A stretch of DNA of 64,000 nt from LVI-A0039 sp033105485 (GTDB lineage Bacteria; Bacillota_I; Bacilli_A; UBA3375), in the NCBI GenBank assembly GCA_033105485.1, contig CP136956.1:682001-746000 (forward strand), read 5' to 3'. This document shows, in pieces, positions 60,717-64,000 of the stretch (position 1 is the stretch's first letter; every line of letters begins with the position of its first letter). The notes under the pieces were generated by a model that was given only the letters and a program-made list of their open reading frames with translations, made no database searches and was not told the origin of the DNA. The position numbers and the translations under genes were made by a program.

Positions 60717-62000
60717 ATGAATTTACAACAATTAGTTTCAAATACAAGTAGTTTAGCATGGAAGGTATTCTTACCTATATTTATTATCTTAACGCTAATA
60801 ATTACATATCGCTTAGTGAAAACAGTCTTAAAGGCAACAACAGTTAAAGAACAATTTAAATTTACAGATACACTTGGACCACTTGCCATCTCACTTGGTT
60901 CAATGGTTGGGACCGGAGCTGTTATCGGAGTTTTAGGCGCAATTAATCGCTTGCCAAATGGAGTAGCTCCTGAAGCAATTGCTCTTTGGTCAGTAATTGG
61001 GTTAATAATTATGCTTCCACTTATTTATGCAGAGGTTATTACTTCCAAGGTTATGAAATTAGTTCCAAATGATTATATTGCAACTATCTTAGGAACTAAC
61101 TTTTCCAAAATATACATTATCAGTTTCTTTCTATTATACATCTTTGGATTTGATGGATTACAATACTCAGGAATTGCAAGTGCAATTGGGGTTGTTAGCA
61201 TTCGTCAGTTTGGAATAACACTTACAGCAGCACAGCTATTTATATATACTGCATTACCTGTGTTCATTATTGTTTCAGCAATTATTCTTACTAAAAAGCA
61301 TAATGTGTTTATTAAATCACTTGGAGCAATTATCGTTGCTGCTGTGCTTAGTTATGTTCTATTACTACTTGTTTTCACAGCTACAACAAGTAGTTACCTA
61401 CCAATATACATGACTAATTTAGGAGCTGAGTTAACAAATAAAACAGCAATTGTAAGTGGTTTACCAATTGGTTTATTACTTGGATTACAGCGTATTATTC
61501 AAACATCTGAACTTGGAATCGGTTCAATCTCAATGGCTGCCAGTGAAGCAGATACAAAACCTCGCTTTGCTGCTAGTGCCGCACTTATTCCAGTTGTAAT
61601 TACAGTCATAATCTCAATTATTGGAACATCATATATTACTTCATATGCAATGTCAGTAAGCAACTTAACTGTTGGAAACATCGAGCTAGTTGATTTACTA
61701 AATGTTGTCGACTTAAAACTAGGAACTATAGGTGTCTATGTGTTTATTATCTTCATGATCCTAAGTGGATTATCAACTTTAATCGGTTCGTTCTACTACT
61801 GTGAGAAGATTATTAATAAAGGCTCTAACATTAATATTGCAGCATTCATGATTGTTACATTTTTTGCTTCTGCACTTGCTATCTTCGGATTCTCATTAAT
61901 CTTTGACTTAATTGATTTATTAATGTTCTTAGTTGTAAGTATTAACTTAGTAGCAATTACTAAATTTATGTTTGTTGATTACAAAAACTATAAACTATAA
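60717..62000 (+). CDS. AGCS-like sodium:amino-acid (alanine) symporter
   Basis: The 427-residue membrane protein has about eleven helices and AGCS-type motifs: LAISLGSMVGTGAVIGVLGAI early, and SELGIGSISMAASEADTKPRF in the second half. It would import Ala, Gly or a related amino acid with sodium. The match is looser than usual: the GGPGA segment is replaced by RLPNGVAPEAIALW. It is therefore a divergent member or a sister family. Ribosome site AAGGAGTTAA. Confidence 0.72.
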   Translation: MNLQQLVSNTSSLAWKVFLPIFIILTLIITYRLVKTVLKATTVKEQFKFTDTLGPLAISLGSMVGTGAVIGVLGAINRLPNGVAPEAIALWSVIGLIIMLPLIYAEVITSKVMKLVPNDYIATILGTNFSKIYIISFFLLYIFGFDGLQYSGIASAIGVVSIRQFGITLTAAQLFIYTALPVFIIVSAIILTKKHNVFIKSLGAIIVAAVLSYVLLLLVFTATTSSYLPIYMTNLGAELTNKTAIVSGLPIGLLLGLQRIIQTSELGIGSISMAASEADTKPRFAASAALIPVVITVIISIIGTSYITSYAMSVSNLTVGNIELVDLLNVVDLKLGTIGVYVFIIFMILSGLSTLIGSFYYCEKIINKGSNINIAAFMIVTFFASALAIFGFSLIFDLIDLLMFLVVSINLVAITKFMFVDYKNYKL

Positions 62001-62002
62001 AC

Positions 62003-62034
62003 AAAGGCTTCTCATTATTGAGAAACCTTTTTTT
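62003..62034. terminator. Bidirectional terminator
   Basis: AAGG-C-TTCTCA-TTAT-TGAGAA-A-CCTT with T7; overlaps the 3' end of the AAA_14 gene. Confidence 0.85.
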
Positions 62035-63337
62035 CAATTAATTGATCTAATATTTTTTGATTTAGAATTATGTCGATTGCATATAAGGGAATGATCGAAA
62101 CATTATCTATTCTTAAATTATCTCGCGTTAATTTAATTGAAATAAGATCTTCATTTTTGGCCATTAATGCATTTAAAGATTTAGACTTGGTATTGGTTCC
62201 CGATTTTACTTCATATGCATAAATACGATTATCTTTTTCGCATATAAAATCAACTTCCGTTTTTGCTTTACGATACGTGTATACCTCATTGTATTTGTTT
62301 AAGACTGTAGCTATATAATTTTCCATTACAAAACCATAATAAATCTTATCCTGTTCTTTTATAACCGTAAATGGATTATAGTTTGCTTGCTTGATTAATA
62401 AACTCGTTTCATTGGCAAACAACTTAAATGATGATTCTTTAACATTAGCGATTAACGGTTTTGATAAGCTATTAATTTGAGGAGTTAAAACTGCATAATT
62501 ATTATCGTTAAGCCATTTAAAAGATTTTGTAAGTTGCTTATACTCATAATTGACTTCTGAAAATATAAATTTCTGATTATCTTTGTTTAAAAAGAGCGGT
62601 ATTGAGCGATAAATTACATTTAAAGCTTTAGTGTTATCTATTGCATATTCATATTTACCGAAATCGGCAAGGTAACCGTCAACTAAATCGGCTTTAACTT
62701 GATCAACTTCCTCAATACTCGAATTCATTAGATAGGACTTTACAGCCTCTGGCATTCCACCAATTGCCATATATTCGTCAAATAGTACTAATAGTTTAGT
62801 ATGTAATAATTCATCTATTTTACCCACTCTTAGTTGACTAATTAGTCTCTCTTTAAGAAAACTGTTATTAGTCGCCTCTAAATACTCAGCAAAATTAATT
62901 GGGTACATATTTAAACGAGTGTATTGACCTACAGGAAAACTATATTTACTTTTGGTTAATAAAAATGAACCTAAGTTTGAGCCTAGACCAATTACCTTAT
63001 AGCGACCATCTTCCTTAAATGACTTAAGTGATGCTAATGCAGAAGGATTTGATTGAATCTCATCAAATATTAATATTGTATCAGTCGTTATAGCTTTCAT
63101 TGCGACTAGCTCTAGACTGCTTACAATCCTATCTACAGATATGTCATTATCTTCATTAAATATTTCATTGATACCTTGGGTATCAAACATATTTATATAA
63201 ACGCTATCGTAATTTTGAACTGCATGTTTAACAACTGTTGACTTACCAACTTGACGTGCTCCTAGTATACAAATCGGTTTTTGATAGTTTTCAATCAATT
63301 TAATAAGCTCTTTTTCAATTTCTCTTTGAATATACAT
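62015..63337 (-). CDS. AAA_14/DUF4143 ATPase
   Basis: The 440-residue protein has an AAA_14 domain with Walker A LGARQVGKST (about 25-34) and Walker B TILIFDEIQ. A C-terminal DUF4143 domain follows, ending in a nuclease-like core (KTEVDFICEKDNRIYAYEVKSG, with the D..ExK pattern of PD-(D/E)XK folds). Members are common, often horizontally mobile, and of uncertain role; archaeal relatives include MCM-like ATPases. It is preceded by a tandem 32-bp repeat array. Ribosome site AAAGGAGTTAT. Confidence 0.9.
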   Translation of the reverse strand: MYIQREIEKELIKLIENYQKPICILGARQVGKSTVVKHAVQNYDSVYINMFDTQGINEIFNEDNDISVDRIVSSLELVAMKAITTDTILIFDEIQSNPSALASLKSFKEDGRYKVIGLGSNLGSFLLTKSKYSFPVGQYTRLNMYPINFAEYLEATNNSFLKERLISQLRVGKIDELLHTKLLVLFDEYMAIGGMPEAVKSYLMNSSIEEVDQVKADLVDGYLADFGKYEYAIDNTKALNVIYRSIPLFLNKDNQKFIFSEVNYEYKQLTKSFKWLNDNNYAVLTPQINSLSKPLIANVKESSFKLFANETSLLIKQANYNPFTVIKEQDKIYYGFVMENYIATVLNKYNEVYTYRKAKTEVDFICEKDNRIYAYEVKSGTNTKSKSLNALMAKNEDLISIKLTRDNLRIDNVSIIPLYAIDIILNQKILDQLIEKKVSQ

Positions 63338-63355
63338 ATAACTCCTTTCTCTTAT

Positions 63356-63361
63356 ATTATA
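63356..63361 (-). promoter_or_regulatory. Extended -10 promoter of the AAA_14 gene
   Basis: TATAAT preceded by TGC on the minus strand; the -35 position holds AGGCAC, which is not a -35, so activation or the extended -10 must suffice. Confidence 0.65.
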
Positions 63362-63373
63362 GCACCAAGTTAG

Positions 63374-63437
63374 TATTCGTGCCTATTTTTAGAAAACCTT
63401 CTAATTATTGGTGCCAATATTTAGAAAAGATTCTAAT
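63374..63437. repeat. Two tandem 32-bp repeats with palindromic cores upstream of AAA_14
   Basis: Units at 63374-63405 and 63406-63437 agree at 27 of 32 positions. Each holds TTAGAA-N4-TTCTAA (63389-63404 and 63421-63436). The 32-bp period is about three helical turns, placing both sites on one face just upstream of the promoter. Confidence 0.8.
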
Positions 63438-63444
63438 TTTTGTC

Positions 63445-63477
63445 AAAAAAAGAAAACCTACTTGTAGTAGGTCTTTT
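63445..63477 (-). terminator. Terminator of the right-edge gene
   Basis: AAGACCTAC-N5-GTAGGTTTT (one bulge) followed by C then T7 on the minus strand, right after the TAG stop. Confidence 0.82.
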
Positions 63478-64000
63478 CTAATATAAGTGAATATATTCGA
63501 AGTTTAAGGCTTGTTCAAAGATGATCATGCGACTATATTCAACAACTTGTCCATCTAATAGTTCGAGTGTTCTTTCTAAGTTAAAGTTAATAAGTTCACG
63601 GTCAATCTTAGCACCATCAAATAACGCTAGTGTCTCCTCATCAAAGCGAACTAATTTATTCTTTACTTTAATACGTTCAATATTATTGTTTAAGTATACT
63701 TTATTTAAAGATACTTTTGCATCTTCTTCTAATAAATCCGGTACTAAACCTACTGGTATTAAGTTGATTTCAACCATATTTAGGTTACCATTCATTACTC
63801 GCTTACGGATTACTTCATAAATAATTGTATTTGCTTTAATCTTTAAGTTCTTAGCCTCATTTAATGAAGCACGTCTAATTTGAAATGAAATAATCTCAGT
63901 TTCAGACCCAGGTTCTGTTCCAAGTTTTGATAATGATGGTCGTTGTAAATTTGAATATTCTGGTTTCTTATGAGATACATAATAGCCACTACCGCGTTTC
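63478..64000 (-). CDS. 3' part of an unidentified gene (continues past right edge)
   Basis: The frame ending at TAG 63478-63480 is open all the way to base 64000, giving at least 173 codons. An internal ATG at 63795 has no ribosome site and is not the likely start. Visible features include KRGSGYYVSHKKPEYSNLQ near the edge, FQIRRASLNEAKNLKIKAN, an acidic LLEEDAKVSLNKVYL and a hydrophobic end. There is no membrane helix. No family is recognised. Confidence 0.75.
   Translation of the reverse strand, partial: KRGSGYYVSHKKPEYSNLQRPSLSKLGTEPGSETEIISFQIRRASLNEAKNLKIKANTIIYEVIRKRVMNGNLNMVEINLIPVGLVPDLLEEDAKVSLNKVYLNNNIERIKVKNKLVRFDEETLALFDGAKIDRELINFNLERTLELLDGQVVEYSRMIIFEQALNFEYIHLY

Noticed and set aside
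63374..63437. Start of a CRISPR array or IS end
   Set aside because: Two adjacent 32-bp units with no spacer and palindromic cores look like operators; no transposase nearby.
63478..63795. Complete 105-residue protein starting at 63795
   Set aside because: No ribosome site at that ATG and the same frame is open upstream to the window edge.
1..64000. TGA read as Trp (Mollicute code)
   Set aside because: Conserved genes are full length without internal TGA and the Trp codons I checked are TGG.

Overview
The window looks like chromosome from a low-G+C Gram-positive bacterium (roughly one third G+C by eye), a fermentative Firmicute of the Bacilli / Erysipelotrichia / Mollicutes-relative area. 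Pointers are strong AGGAG ribosome sites, sigma-A promoters with many extended -10 boxes, the order rpmE-prfA-prmC-ywlC-rpiB, lactose/cellobiose-type PTS IIA with MupG, tandem deoxynucleoside kinases, a group II ECF module, AdhE, Pta and a YtrA-type operon. No spoIIR lies between prmC and ywlC. Trp is always TGG, so the standard code applies, but TGA is almost absent as a stop (about 52 TAA, 17 TAG and 1 TGA among 70 assigned genes). The exact lineage cannot be fixed from the window. There is no phage, transposase, CRISPR array or rRNA; there is one tRNA-Val.

Layout. 1-5.6 kb: peptidoglycan recycling (PTS IIA, mupG), then a translation and sugar-phosphate cluster and rplM-rpsI, all leftward. 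5.8-9.6 kb: two half-size chromate-family transporters, an amino-acid permease with a probable leader peptide, and an orphan extracytoplasmic permease domain. 9.7-13 kb: tRNA-Val, then ribU-ecfA1-ecfA2-ecfT behind an FMN riboswitch. 13-21 kb: aldo/keto reductase, formate/nitrite channel, a GntR-regulated ABC operon, DUF817 and YugP-like membrane proteins, an FMN reductase, a membrane protein and a 42-residue protein. 22-26 kb: adhE and a divergent RpiR regulator separated by a 428-bp region full of ATTTTCC/GGAAAAT boxes.

26-39 kb: NDP kinase, a membrane-anchored L7/L12-like domain, an orphan OmpR regulator, a lipid kinase, an ABC-F protein, an AT-rich gap with a gene remnant, upp, the pfkA-pyk operon, two deoxynucleoside kinases and LtrA. 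39-51 kb: a secreted M23 peptidase with repeats, holA, an AbgT transporter, fmt-S1-pgi, a flavoprotein and two paralogous exported beta-repeat proteins. 51-64 kb: a phosphoesterase, a lysine-riboswitch ABC importer, a TetR-controlled ABC-2 exporter, an AEC transporter, pta, ung, an AGCS-like symporter, an AAA_14/DUF4143 ATPase and the 3' part of an unidentified gene that runs off the right edge.

Together the genes indicate a fermenter: glycolysis (pgi, pfkA, pyk), acetate and ethanol formation (pta, adhE), a formate-type channel, salvage of nucleosides, uracil, riboflavin, lysine and cell-wall sugars, and many transporters. The most interesting material is regulatory (two riboswitches, several operator arrays, a start-site hairpin, a leader peptide), the avoidance of TGA stops, and several unexplained envelope protein families.
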